Assembly (NCBI GenBank): GCA_963740395.1
Contig: CAVUEP010000028.1
Coordinates: 1 to 30,577 of the forward strand
Direction: 5' to 3'
Length of the DNA: 30,577 nt
DNA from: CADEEN01 sp963740395
GTDB lineage: Bacteria; Pseudomonadota; Gammaproteobacteria; Burkholderiales; Burkholderiaceae_C
Shown piece after piece: positions 8,007 to 15,745 of the stretch. The notes under the pieces were generated by a model. It saw nothing but the letters and a program-made list of their open reading frames with translations, was not told where the DNA came from and ran no database searches. Numbering within the stretch: position 1 is the stretch's first letter; each line of letters starts with the position of its first letter. The translations under genes were made by a program, and so were the position numbers.

Positions 8007-9173
8007 CTACTCGCGCGCTTGCCGTTGCATTGCCTGCCACAGCAGCAGCAGCGACACCGCCCCGATCGGGACCAGGGAGCCGAGGTTGAGCCAGGTCCAG
8101 CCGCTCGACGTCACCAGCGCCCCGGAGGCGAACGAGCTGATCGCCATCGTCGTGAACACGCAGAAGTCCATCGCCCCCTGGGCGCGCGTCTTCTCCTCGG
8201 GTCGGTAGGTGGTCGTCAGCAAGGTGCTGCCGCCGGTGTAGAGGAAGTTCCAGCCCACGCCCAGCAAGAAGAGCGCGAGCAGGAACTCCATCAGGTCCAC
8301 GCCCGACAGCGCGACCGCGACACAAGCGAAGTTCAGCAGCGCTCCGACTGCCATCACCGGCAAGGCGCCGAAACGGCGGATCAGGTGGCCGGTGAAGAAG
8401 CTCGGCACGAACATGCCCAGTACATGCCACTCCAGCACCAGCGCGGCGCTGTCGAAAGGGTGTTTGCACTGCTGCATTGCGATCGGGGTCGCGGCCATCA
8501 GCAGGTTCATGACCCCATAGCCCAGTGCACCGGCGCCGACAGCGACGACGAAGGTCGGCTGCCGCATGATCTCTCCGAGCGGGCGGCCGCGCGCATCACC
8601 CGGCTTTGGCGCCCGGTGTTCGGGGAACTGGATGAACGACAGCGCCAGCAGGGCCAGCAGGGCGACGCCGATCAGGGCGATGTAGGACCCCGCGAAGGTG
8701 ACCGGCAATACCGAGCGTGTGGCGCTTGCAAGGTTCGGCCCGATGAAGGCGCCGGCGATGCCGCCGGCCAGCACGAGAGAGATCGCCCGTTCCTTGAACG
8801 CCGGCTCCGCCAGTTCGGGTCCGGCGAAGCGGTAGAGCGAGGCGTTCGCGCTGTAGAACCCGGCCACGACAGTGGCGGCGACGACGAGCCAGAAGTTGCC
8901 GATCGTCACCGCCGTCGCACACAACGCGGCGGACAGGGCTGCCACGACGAGGCCGATCTGGAACGAACGCTTGCGGCCGCGCCGCGACTGCAGCCGAGCC
9001 ACCAGTGGCGTGCTCAGCGCCGCGCCCACGACATAACCGGTGACGGGCAAGGTGGCCATCCAGCCATATGGCGCCAACTGAAGCCCGACGAGTCCGTTGA
9101 TTGCGATGAAGGTCACGTTGTTGGTCAGGAACAAGCCCTGGCAGACCGCCAGCAGCAGGAGATTTCGATTCAT
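8007..9173 (-). CDS. MFS transporter
   Basis: A 388-residue integral membrane protein with about 12 hydrophobic helices, typical of the major facilitator superfamily. The loop between helices 2 and 3 carries the family motif in degenerate form (ARLQSRRGRKRSFQIG), and later helices are glycine-rich (LFLLGVGWNFLYTGGSTLL). The start is placed at the ATG at 9173, directly before the first helix; the open frame extends upstream but with low-complexity polar sequence. The ribosome site is weak. The substrate is not readable. It is transcribed away from the small membrane-protein gene at 9303. Confidence 0.9.
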   Translation of the reverse strand: MNRNLLLLAVCQGLFLTNNVTFIAINGLVGLQLAPYGWMATLPVTGYVVGAALSTPLVARLQSRRGRKRSFQIGLVVAALSAALCATAVTIGNFWLVVAATVVAGFYSANASLYRFAGPELAEPAFKERAISLVLAGGIAGAFIGPNLASATRSVLPVTFAGSYIALIGVALLALLALSFIQFPEHRAPKPGDARGRPLGEIMRQPTFVVAVGAGALGYGVMNLLMAATPIAMQQCKHPFDSAALVLEWHVLGMFVPSFFTGHLIRRFGALPVMAVGALLNFACVAVALSGVDLMEFLLALFLLGVGWNFLYTGGSTLLTTTYRPEEKTRAQGAMDFCVFTTMAISSFASGALVTSSGWTWLNLGSLVPIGAVSLLLLWQAMQRQARE

Positions 9174-9186
9174 GGCCGGATCATCA

Positions 9187-9200
9187 CATGCGCGCGCATG
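9187..9200. promoter_or_regulatory. 14-base palindrome between divergent genes
   Basis: CATGCGCGCGCATG is a perfect palindrome lying 14 bases upstream of the MFS start and about 100 bases upstream of the divergent gene at 9303. Its position would suit an operator acting on the MFS gene. Short palindromes of C and G are common by chance in GC-rich DNA, so support is weak. No clear promoter hexamers were seen in the rest of the gap, 9201-9302. Confidence 0.25.
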
Positions 9201-9302
9201 AACTCCGTCACAGGCTCGGTTTCGACGACGGGTAAAGACTTCCACCAAGCGGCGAAGTCCTCGGCTAAGCTGCCGATCGTCCGAACTCAAGCCGGGACTG
9301 CC

Positions 9303-9680
9303 ATGTTCATCTCGATTGCCGGTGTCTTGCTTGCCATCCTGGGTCTGGTCACTGGCATCGTGCTGGTCGGACAACCTCTGGGCCTGCTGGCCACCAACGG
9401 AACGATGATGCTGTGGGTGCTGTTCCCGCTCTTCACGACCGTCGGCTACGTGATGCTGGTCGTCGGCGCACGCACGTCGCAGCTCGCAATGCCGTCGCGC
9501 GTGCTGGCCGGCTTGATGCTGTTGCTGGCCCTGGCGGCGGCGGCGGGCCTGACTCTGGATGCGACCGGAGTGCGCTCAGTGGGCACCGGAGCCGCGTCGC
9601 TCTGGTACGTGCTGGTTGGCGCGGGGCTGCTGGGCAGCATTGGCGCAGCGTCGTTTCGTCGCGCGAGCGCGGACGACTAG
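9303..9680 (+). CDS. Small four-helix membrane protein of unknown function
   Basis: A 125-residue protein dominated by four predicted transmembrane helices (about residues 3-25, 35-56, 65-83 and 96-117) with short loops and a charged tail, RRASADD. No family was recognised. The start is the first ATG that precedes the hydrophobic core; the same frame is open far upstream but runs antisense to the MFS gene. A GGGAC five to nine bases upstream could serve as a weak ribosome site. The TAG stop lies inside the left tip of the palindromic element at 9677, so the extreme C-terminus may have been set by that element. Confidence 0.7.
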   Translation: MFISIAGVLLAILGLVTGIVLVGQPLGLLATNGTMMLWVLFPLFTTVGYVMLVVGARTSQLAMPSRVLAGLMLLLALAAAAGLTLDATGVRSVGTGAASLWYVLVGAGLLGSIGAASFRRASADD

Positions 9681-9946
9681 GGCCTGTTCACACTACGGGG
9701 AGGGATCGCGTTGACAGCCAGAAATGCCGCAGGCAAGGCGCAAACCGCAGCCGGGTTGGATACCCGGCGAGGATTTGCAACGCCGCATGCGGCATTTCTG
9801 GCTGCAACCCAATGGGAAGGCCGGCCAAAACGGGCCACTCGTCGTTGCACCGCTGGCCCGCACGCGAGTGCGGGCGGCGCGCTACGCCTAGATTGGCCCG
9901 TTTTGGCAGGCCTCGCGACCCTTCCGATAGTGTGAACAGGCCCTAG
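9677..9946. repeat. 270-bp nested palindromic element (MITE-like) between convergent genes
   Basis: The element is bounded by perfect 19-base inverted repeats, CTAGGGCCTGTTCACACTA at 9677-9695 and its complement at 9928-9946, and similarity continues inward past the tips. Inside are further perfect inverted pairs: AGCCAGAAATGCCGCA at 9716-9731 with 9788-9803, and GCCAAAACGGGCCA at 9824-9837 with 9894-9907. Two short hairpins sit within these arms: GCCGGGT/ACCCGGC at 9750-9768, and GCCCGCAC/GTGCGGGC at 9856-9875 closing on a GCGA loop. The product as RNA or single-stranded DNA would be a multi-branched fold. No credible gene lies in it. It resembles non-autonomous mobile or dispersed palindromic repeats. 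The CTAG tips provide the stop codons of both neighbours. Confidence 0.85.
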
Positions 9947-11148
9947 GTAAAGAACAGGCGGGTGTAGAGGCGCGAAGCCCAGAAGAAGGCGACCGTCGTG
10001 GCGAATCCGGCGCCCCAGACGGCCGGCCCGATCAACAGCCCGAGGGGCATGGTGGCGAGGCCGACGATCACGGCCAGGATCGTCACGGCTCCGAACATCA
10101 GCGTGGCGGCGGTACGTTCACCCCACCAGCGCGCCACCGCGACGAAGGCCGTGAAAGCCGCGATCAGCGCGAACAGCTGAGTGCTCTTGTCGCGCCATCG
10201 CGACGCTTTCGCAATGGCCTTGGCCTGCGTGACGTCCCGTGCCGCCCGGGTCTCGATCTCGCAGCGGCCACGCGACTCGCAGGAGGCGAACCGGGTTTCG
10301 AAGGCCGCCAGCGGGGAGGGTGCGGCGTCGGCCAGCAATTGGTACATGGCCGGCAGTGCCTTGCTGTGCAGATCGCCGGGCCGAAACCGCATCACGCTGG
10401 CGTCACGCGCCGCCAGCCGCTGCACGGCTTCCTTCCAGCCGTAACGGCTGTCGTCCATCGTGATCTGCGAGCGGCAGATCAGGTTCAGGGCCTCTCCCGG
10501 CCGCAAGAGCGCATCGACCTCGCCGCGCGGGCGCTCGCAGTCGAAGTCGATCGGTTGCAGGCTGTCTGGCAGCAGGCTGATCGTGAGGCGGGCCGGGGTC
10601 AGGACCACGTCACCAGCGTGGCGAAGCGTCAGTGCCCAGGTCGCCGCCTGCGGGGTTCCGTCGGCGCTGGCGCGGGTCCACAACCCAGGCGCCACCGGTT
10701 TCATGCGGTCGGCCAGCCATCGAAGCTCTTCCGGCACGTCGACCGTGGCGCCTGGCCAGACTGGGTGGAGCTGTCGATTCAACGCCTGTGCCCAATGCCG
10801 TTGTGCGTCGCGATCGAACTCGATGGCGCCCAGAGCCCGGCCGCTGGCAATCGCCTGCGACACGGTGGCCTCGCGAAGCCAAGGCTCGCCCGCGGCCTGG
10901 CGCAGATACAGATCGAGCAAGCCGCGCCGCAAGGCATTCGCTTCAGCGGCTCCGTCCGCCCGGACCGCCTCGAGGACTCTTGCCCATGGCCAGGAGACCG
11001 AGGGGTCGGCGCCGATAGGCTGCGCGTACAGCGCCTGGGCGGCTGGGCTGTCGTCGGCGACGCGCACGACGCCCAGCGCCAAGGTCGGGGCCAGCATCCC
11101 GGCGAACACGAGGCCCAACCAAGGTCGCAACCGACGGTGCTCGATCAT
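9943..11148 (-). CDS. Membrane-anchored protein of unknown function
   Basis: A 401-residue protein. An N-terminal hydrophobic segment (about residues 9-30) is followed by roughly 270 polar residues, probably periplasmic, containing three to four cysteines (for example LICRSQI and RFASCESRGRCEIET). Near the C-terminus are a helix around LFALIAAFTAFVAVA and two more hydrophobic stretches up to the end. No known family was recognised. The ATG at 11148 is chosen because it overlaps the stop of the zinc-ribbon gene as ATGA, pointing to coupled translation and a shared function. The final TAG is formed by the tip of the palindromic repeat. Confidence 0.75.
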   Translation of the reverse strand: MIEHRRLRPWLGLVFAGMLAPTLALGVVRVADDSPAAQALYAQPIGADPSVSWPWARVLEAVRADGAAEANALRRGLLDLYLRQAAGEPWLREATVSQAIASGRALGAIEFDRDAQRHWAQALNRQLHPVWPGATVDVPEELRWLADRMKPVAPGLWTRASADGTPQAATWALTLRHAGDVVLTPARLTISLLPDSLQPIDFDCERPRGEVDALLRPGEALNLICRSQITMDDSRYGWKEAVQRLAARDASVMRFRPGDLHSKALPAMYQLLADAAPSPLAAFETRFASCESRGRCEIETRAARDVTQAKAIAKASRWRDKSTQLFALIAAFTAFVAVARWWGERTAATLMFGAVTILAVIVGLATMPLGLLIGPAVWGAGFATTVAFFWASRLYTRLFFT

Positions 11149-12041
11149 GACAGCAGCACGGCCAGGGCGGACACCGCCAGCGCCAGCAGCAGCGGCGTCC
11201 AGCCGCCGAGCATGAACAAGGATCCCATCGATGCGGCGGGCGTGCGGCTGGCGTTGGGCGCGGAGCGCCGTGGGTGCGCGTGTTGCGCAGCCTTGGACTC
11301 GGCCGCCCACGACAGTTCGGTGTCGGCGGCGTCGAGAATCGGGGTGATGTCGAGCACCGATGGCACGACGATCAGATGGGCGCATCGCGGGCATTGGCTG
11401 TCACGAACTGGATCGAGCGGTGCGCCGCAGCTGCGGCAGGGCCAGACGGTCGATTGCCCTCGCGGGTGTGGCGAAGGACCATCGTGATTCAGCTCCAGGT
11501 GCAGCGCGTGGACCAGTCGGGGCCGGTCGATGACGACCAGCGGCGTCTTGCAGAATCCGCAGGCGTCGACGCTGCCATCCGCTGGTGCACCGCAATTCAA
11601 ACAGTGCAGTTGACGATGCTCCTCGGCCAGCGCCTTGCGCTCGGGGCCAAGCAGCGCGCGCACCAGACCTCGCTCGGCGAGCAGGGCGTGATGGCTCTGC
11701 AGATGCCCATGTTGACGCGGGCATTCGAGCGATTCGAAGTGGCCGAAACGTGTCTGGTTACTGACCGACTTCAGTGGCGCGCTGCAGTGCGGACAGGCCG
11801 GCTTGGCGTGGGCGGCGGACGGCAGCGCGCTCGCCGCGCCATGCTGAAGTTCGCGCAGCAACCGCACCCAGCCGAAACCGTCCAGTTGCACCGACTCCAG
11901 TGCATCGAACCAGACGAGGCGGCAGTCCCCGCAATGGTCCACGGTCACTGGTGTCACGCCCTTCGAGGACAGGCCCAAGTGCGACATCGGAGCGGCGCAG
12001 CGCGGACAGGTGATGGTCGCGGCTGGTCGAAGGGGCGGCAT
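11145..12041 (-). CDS. Multi-zinc-ribbon protein with C-terminal membrane anchor
   Basis: About 298 residues with at least four cysteine-pair knuckles. CPRC...CGDCRLVWFD near the N-terminus is of the TFIIB-like zinc-ribbon type; then come CPHC with a later Cys/His pair, CLNC...CGFC, and CRSC...CPRC. After a linker of about 50 residues there is one hydrophobic helix at the extreme C-terminus (TPLLLALAVSALAVLL), giving a tail-anchored arrangement with the zinc ribbons presumably in the cytoplasm. The start at 12041 sits just before the first ribbon; an in-frame start at 12083 would add 14 residues, and neither has a strong ribosome site. It is coupled to the next gene by a 4-base overlap. Function unknown; similar tandem ribbons often mediate protein or RNA contacts. 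Confidence 0.8.
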   Translation of the reverse strand: MPPLRPAATITCPRCAAPMSHLGLSSKGVTPVTVDHCGDCRLVWFDALESVQLDGFGWVRLLRELQHGAASALPSAAHAKPACPHCSAPLKSVSNQTRFGHFESLECPRQHGHLQSHHALLAERGLVRALLGPERKALAEEHRQLHCLNCGAPADGSVDACGFCKTPLVVIDRPRLVHALHLELNHDGPSPHPRGQSTVWPCRSCGAPLDPVRDSQCPRCAHLIVVPSVLDITPILDAADTELSWAAESKAAQHAHPRRSAPNASRTPAASMGSLFMLGGWTPLLLALAVSALAVLLS

Positions 12042-12533
12042 TCGCCGGCATTCTGCCCGTTGCGCGGCCGGCGGTCGACACACGCCGCGATCGATCGAAT
12101 GACTTGCGTCATGTCGCGGGCACCGTCGCGCCGAATGAGGTCACGGTTTCGACCGACGGTCGAGGCTTGACCGATCGGATCCTGGCCGTCGCAAGAGGGA
12201 TGAAGTCATCCCGGCGACGGGCTGCGACGTTGTGCCAGGGAGGGTCGCGACCGGCGTGACATCGTGGTTGGCACGGCTTTTTTGTGAACTCTGAACGATC
12301 GCAGGGGTCCCACCTTGGAATGGAATTGGCACGATAAGACCCAAGTACTCAAGTGCTTGCCGCGCGCAGGATTGAGACATCCTGCAATCACCCCAAGGGT
12401 GTGTTTCACGCACCATTGACCGGAAAGCTCTGATGGCGCCCGGGCCTGTACAGCCGGGACTTCATCAGAACTTCCCAGGCGAAGCGGAGAACGCTGTTTT
12501 CTGCTGTCGCCTTCCTCACCGCAGGAGGTCCGC
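12042..12533. promoter_or_regulatory. Divergent intergenic region upstream of prkA, with two 5' stem-loops
   Basis: This stretch of almost 500 bases holds no supported gene. Near prkA are two RNA-type stem-loops on the plus strand: GCAGGAT-N6-ATCCTGC at 12366-12385, and a long imperfect hairpin at 12425-12473, whose outer arms TCTGATG/CATCAGA continue as AAG/CTT past one mismatch and whose inner arms are CCCGG/CCGGG. A strong ribosome site, CAGGAGG, is at 12522-12528, six bases from the prkA ATG. The octamer TTGGCACG, like the -24 half of a sigma54 promoter, occurs twice (12268-12275 and 12326-12333), but neither has a matching -12 element. A small ATGAC-N4-GTCAT repeat lies at 12099-12112. 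Confidence 0.45.
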
Positions 12534-14456
12534 ATGGACGTGATCAGCCACTTTGCCGCGCGCTTCGAGCGCACCCGCGAAGAAGAACTCTCGCTCGAGG
12601 AATACCTCGACGAGTGCAAGCGCAACCCACTGGCCTACGCCACCGCCGCCGAGCGCATGCTCAAGGCGATCGGTGAACCCAGGCAGATCGACACCCGCGA
12701 AGACCCGCGTCTGTCGCGGATCTTCGCCAACAAGATCATCAAGATCTATCCGGCGTTCAGCGAGTTCTACGGCATGGAAGATGCCATCGAGCAGGTGGTC
12801 AGCTACTTCCGCCACGCCGCGCAAGGTCTGGAAGAGAAGAAACAGATTCTCTACTTGCTCGGACCCGTGGGCGGCGGCAAGAGCTCGATCGCCGAACGCC
12901 TCAAGCAACTGATTCAGGACGTGCCGTTCTATGCCCTCAAGGGCTCACCGGTGAACGAGACGCCGCTCGGTCTGTTCGACGCGGCCGAGGACGGCCCGAT
13001 CCTGGACAAGGAATACGGAATTCCCACGCGCTACCTCAACCGCATTCTCAGCCCCTGGGCGGTGAAGCGGCTCGAGGAGTTCGGCGGCGACATCCGCAAG
13101 TTCAAGGTCGTCAAGCGGTTCCCCAGCGTGCTCAAGCAGATCGCGGTGGCCAAGACCGAGCCGGGTGACGAGAACAACCAGGACATCAGCTCCCTGGTCG
13201 GCAAGGTCGACATTCGAAAGCTCGAGACCTATGCGCAGGATGATCCGGACGCCTACAGCTATTCGGGCGGCCTGTGCCTGGCCAACCAGGGCCTGCTCGA
13301 GTTCGTCGAGATGTTCAAGGCGCCGATCAAGGTCCTGCACCCGTTGCTGACCGCAACCCAGGAAGGCAACTTCAAGGGCACCGAGGGTTTCGGCGCCATT
13401 CCCTACGACGGCATCGTGCTCGCGCACAGCAACGAGAGCGAGTGGAAGGCGTTCCGCAACAACAAGAACAACGAGGCCTTCCTCGACCGCATCTACATCG
13501 TCAAGGTGCCCTACTGCCTTCGCGCGTCGGAGGAAGTGAAGATCTACGACAAGCTGATCCGCAACTCCTCGCTGTCGAGCGCCAAGTGTGCGCCCGGGAC
13601 GCTCAAGATGATGAGCCAGTTCGCGATCCTGACGCGCCTGAAGGAGCCCGAGAACAGCGCGCTCTACTCGAAGATGCAGGTCTATGACGGCGAGAACCTC
13701 AAGGACACCGACCCGCGCGCCAAGAGCTACCAGGAGTACCGCGACTACGCGGGCGTCGACGAAGGCATGAGCGGGGTTTCGACGCGCTTCGCGTTCAAGA
13801 TCCTGTCCAAGGTCTTCAATTTCGACTCGACCGAGATCGCTGCCAATCCGGTGCACCTGATGTACGTGCTCGAGCAGCAGATCGAACGCGAGCAGTTCGC
13901 CAAGGAGCTCGAGGACAAGTATGTCGCGTTCATCAAGGAGACCCTGGCGCCGCGCTACGCGGAGTTCATCGGCAAGGAGATTCAGACCGCCTACCTCGAG
14001 AGCTACAGCGAGTACGGCCAGAACATCTTCGACCGCTACGTGACCTATGCCGACTACTGGATCCAGGACCACGAGTACCGCGACACCGACACCGGCGAGG
14101 TGTTCGACCGCGGCGCACTGAACGCGGAGCTCGAGAAGATCGAGAAGCCGGCCGGCATCGCCAACCCGAAGGACTTCCGCAACGAGATCGTCAATTTCGT
14201 GCTGCGCGCACGTGCCGGCAACCAGGGCAAGAACCCGCTCTGGACCAGCTACGAGAAGCTGCGCTCGGTGATCGAGAAGAAGATGTTCTCCAACACCGAG
14301 GAGCTGCTGCCGGTCATCAGCTTCAATGCCAAGTCGAGCGCCGACGAGGCCAAGAAGCACGAGGACTTCGTCGCCCGCATGGTCGACAAGGGCTACACGC
14401 CCAAGCAGGTGCGCCTGCTGTGCGAGTGGTACCTGCGTGTCAGGAAGTCGAGCTGA
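12534..14456 (+). CDS. prkA: PrkA-family AAA+ serine kinase/protease (YeaG)
   Basis: A 640-residue protein that matches the PrkA/YeaG family from end to end. The N-terminal AAA+ domain has its P-loop as GPVGGGKSS (110-118) and the early family signature FSEFYGMEDAIEQ. The C-terminal part is the family-specific kinase-like region. PrkA was described as a serine protein kinase; later work on the Bacillus protein reported ATP-dependent protease activity. E. coli yeaG is part of the nitrogen-starvation and stationary-phase response together with yeaH. Here it is the first gene of a three-gene unit with yeaH 14 bases behind. The ATG at 12534 has an excellent ribosome site, CAGGAGG. Confidence 0.97.
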   Translation: MDVISHFAARFERTREEELSLEEYLDECKRNPLAYATAAERMLKAIGEPRQIDTREDPRLSRIFANKIIKIYPAFSEFYGMEDAIEQVVSYFRHAAQGLEEKKQILYLLGPVGGGKSSIAERLKQLIQDVPFYALKGSPVNETPLGLFDAAEDGPILDKEYGIPTRYLNRILSPWAVKRLEEFGGDIRKFKVVKRFPSVLKQIAVAKTEPGDENNQDISSLVGKVDIRKLETYAQDDPDAYSYSGGLCLANQGLLEFVEMFKAPIKVLHPLLTATQEGNFKGTEGFGAIPYDGIVLAHSNESEWKAFRNNKNNEAFLDRIYIVKVPYCLRASEEVKIYDKLIRNSSLSSAKCAPGTLKMMSQFAILTRLKEPENSALYSKMQVYDGENLKDTDPRAKSYQEYRDYAGVDEGMSGVSTRFAFKILSKVFNFDSTEIAANPVHLMYVLEQQIEREQFAKELEDKYVAFIKETLAPRYAEFIGKEIQTAYLESYSEYGQNIFDRYVTYADYWIQDHEYRDTDTGEVFDRGALNAELEKIEKPAGIANPKDFRNEIVNFVLRARAGNQGKNPLWTSYEKLRSVIEKKMFSNTEELLPVISFNAKSSADEAKKHEDFVARMVDKGYTPKQVRLLCEWYLRVRKSS

Positions 14457-14470
14457 GCCAGGGACACCCT

Positions 14471-15745
14471 GTGCTTCAAAGCATCATCGACCGCCGGCTC
14501 TCGGGCAAGAACAAGTCCGTCGGCAACCGCGAGCGATTTCTGCGCCGCTACCGCGACCAGATCCGCGAGGCGGTCAAGCGCGCGGTCGACGGGCGGGGCA
14601 TCCGGGATGTCGAGCGCGGCGAGGACATCCACATCCCCAAGCGCGACATCAGCGAGCCGAATTTCCGCCAGGGCCAGGGCGGCGTGCGCGAGGTGGTGCA
14701 CCCAGGCAACCGCGAGTACCTCAAGGGCGACCGCATCGCGCGGCCCAAGGGCGGTGAAGGCGGCGGCAGCGGCAAGGGCCAGGCCAGCGACTCCGGCGAG
14801 GGGGAGGATGACTTCGTCTTCTCCCTCAGCAAGGAGGAGTTCATGAAGGTCTTCTTCGAGGACCTCGCCTTGCCGCATCTCCTGCGCTCCCAGATCGCCG
14901 AGACGCCCGAGTGGAAGAGCCACCGTGCCGGATTCACCGCCGACGGCAACCCGAGCAGCCTGCATGTGGTGCGCTCGATGCGCGGCGCGATTGGCCGGCG
15001 CATCGCGGTGGGCAGCGATGCGCGCCAGGAACTGCGCGAGCTCGAGCTTCGCCTGTTCGAACTCGAGGCCGATCCGTTGGCAAAGGTCTCGGAGCTGGCC
15101 GACCTGCGGGCCAGGATCGAAGCGCTTCGCGCGCGCTTGAAGCGCATCCCGTTTCTGGACCCGATCGACCTGCGCTTTCGCAACCGCGTGCGGGTGCCGG
15201 TGCCGACCAGCAAGGCCGTGATGTTCTGTCTTATGGATGTCTCGGGCTCGATGGACGAAGCCCGCAAGGACCTGGCCAAGCGCTTCTTCATCCTGCTCTA
15301 CATGTTCCTGACCCGCCACTACGAGAAGATCGACATCGTCTTCATCCGCCACCATACCCAGGCTGCTGAGGTGAGCGAACAGGACTTCTTCCATGCCCGC
15401 GAAACCGGCGGCACGGTGGTCTCGTCGGCGCTGATCATGATGGACGAGATTGTCCGCGCGCGTTATTCGCCGAGCGAATGGAACATCTACGGGGCGCAAG
15501 CGAGCGACGGTGACAACTGGCACCACGACAGCGGGCGCTGCCGGGAGTTGCTGAACGACAAGATCCTGCCGCTGTGCCGCTACTTCGCCTATGTGCAGGT
15601 GGCCGAGGAGGAGCAGAACCTGTGGGAGGAGTACACCCAGCTGCAGGAGGCGAATCGAAACTTCGCGATGCGCAAGGCGACCGAGGCCAGTCAGATCTAC
15701 CCGGTGTTCCGAGAACTGTTCAAGAAGGAAGGAGCACCCGCATGA
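14471..15745 (+). CDS. yeaH: YeaH/DUF444-family protein with von Willebrand A fold
   Basis: A 424-residue member of the YeaH/YhbH (DUF444) family. The GTG at 14471 is chosen because the family N-terminus (I-D-R-R-L-S-G-K-N-K-S) follows directly; in-frame starts further upstream, such as 14420, lie within prkA. A glycine-rich linker (about 94-103) precedes a conserved core. The metal-ion-dependent adhesion site DVSGS is at 256-260, and later conserved stretches read RHHTQA and QASDGDNW. VWA proteins of this kind usually act as partners of AAA+ ATPases, which fits the neighbouring prkA. Its stop overlaps the spoVR start as ATGA, so the two are translationally coupled. Confidence 0.96.
   Translation: MLQSIIDRRLSGKNKSVGNRERFLRRYRDQIREAVKRAVDGRGIRDVERGEDIHIPKRDISEPNFRQGQGGVREVVHPGNREYLKGDRIARPKGGEGGGSGKGQASDSGEGEDDFVFSLSKEEFMKVFFEDLALPHLLRSQIAETPEWKSHRAGFTADGNPSSLHVVRSMRGAIGRRIAVGSDARQELRELELRLFELEADPLAKVSELADLRARIEALRARLKRIPFLDPIDLRFRNRVRVPVPTSKAVMFCLMDVSGSMDEARKDLAKRFFILLYMFLTRHYEKIDIVFIRHHTQAAEVSEQDFFHARETGGTVVSSALIMMDEIVRARYSPSEWNIYGAQASDGDNWHHDSGRCRELLNDKILPLCRYFAYVQVAEEEQNLWEEYTQLQEANRNFAMRKATEASQIYPVFRELFKKEGAPA

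Noticed and set aside
12268..12345. Full sigma54 promoter before prkA
   Set aside because: The -24-like octamers lack the -12 GC at the required distance, so I do not call a promoter.
12141..12625. Short minus-strand frames in the gap before prkA
   Set aside because: Low-complexity basic and serine-rich translations, no ribosome site, and they run into the prkA coding region.
12945..14360. 471-codon open frame on the minus strand opposite prkA
   Set aside because: Antisense shadow of a strongly conserved gene in GC-rich DNA; Val/Leu/Asp-heavy composition, no ribosome site, no family resemblance.
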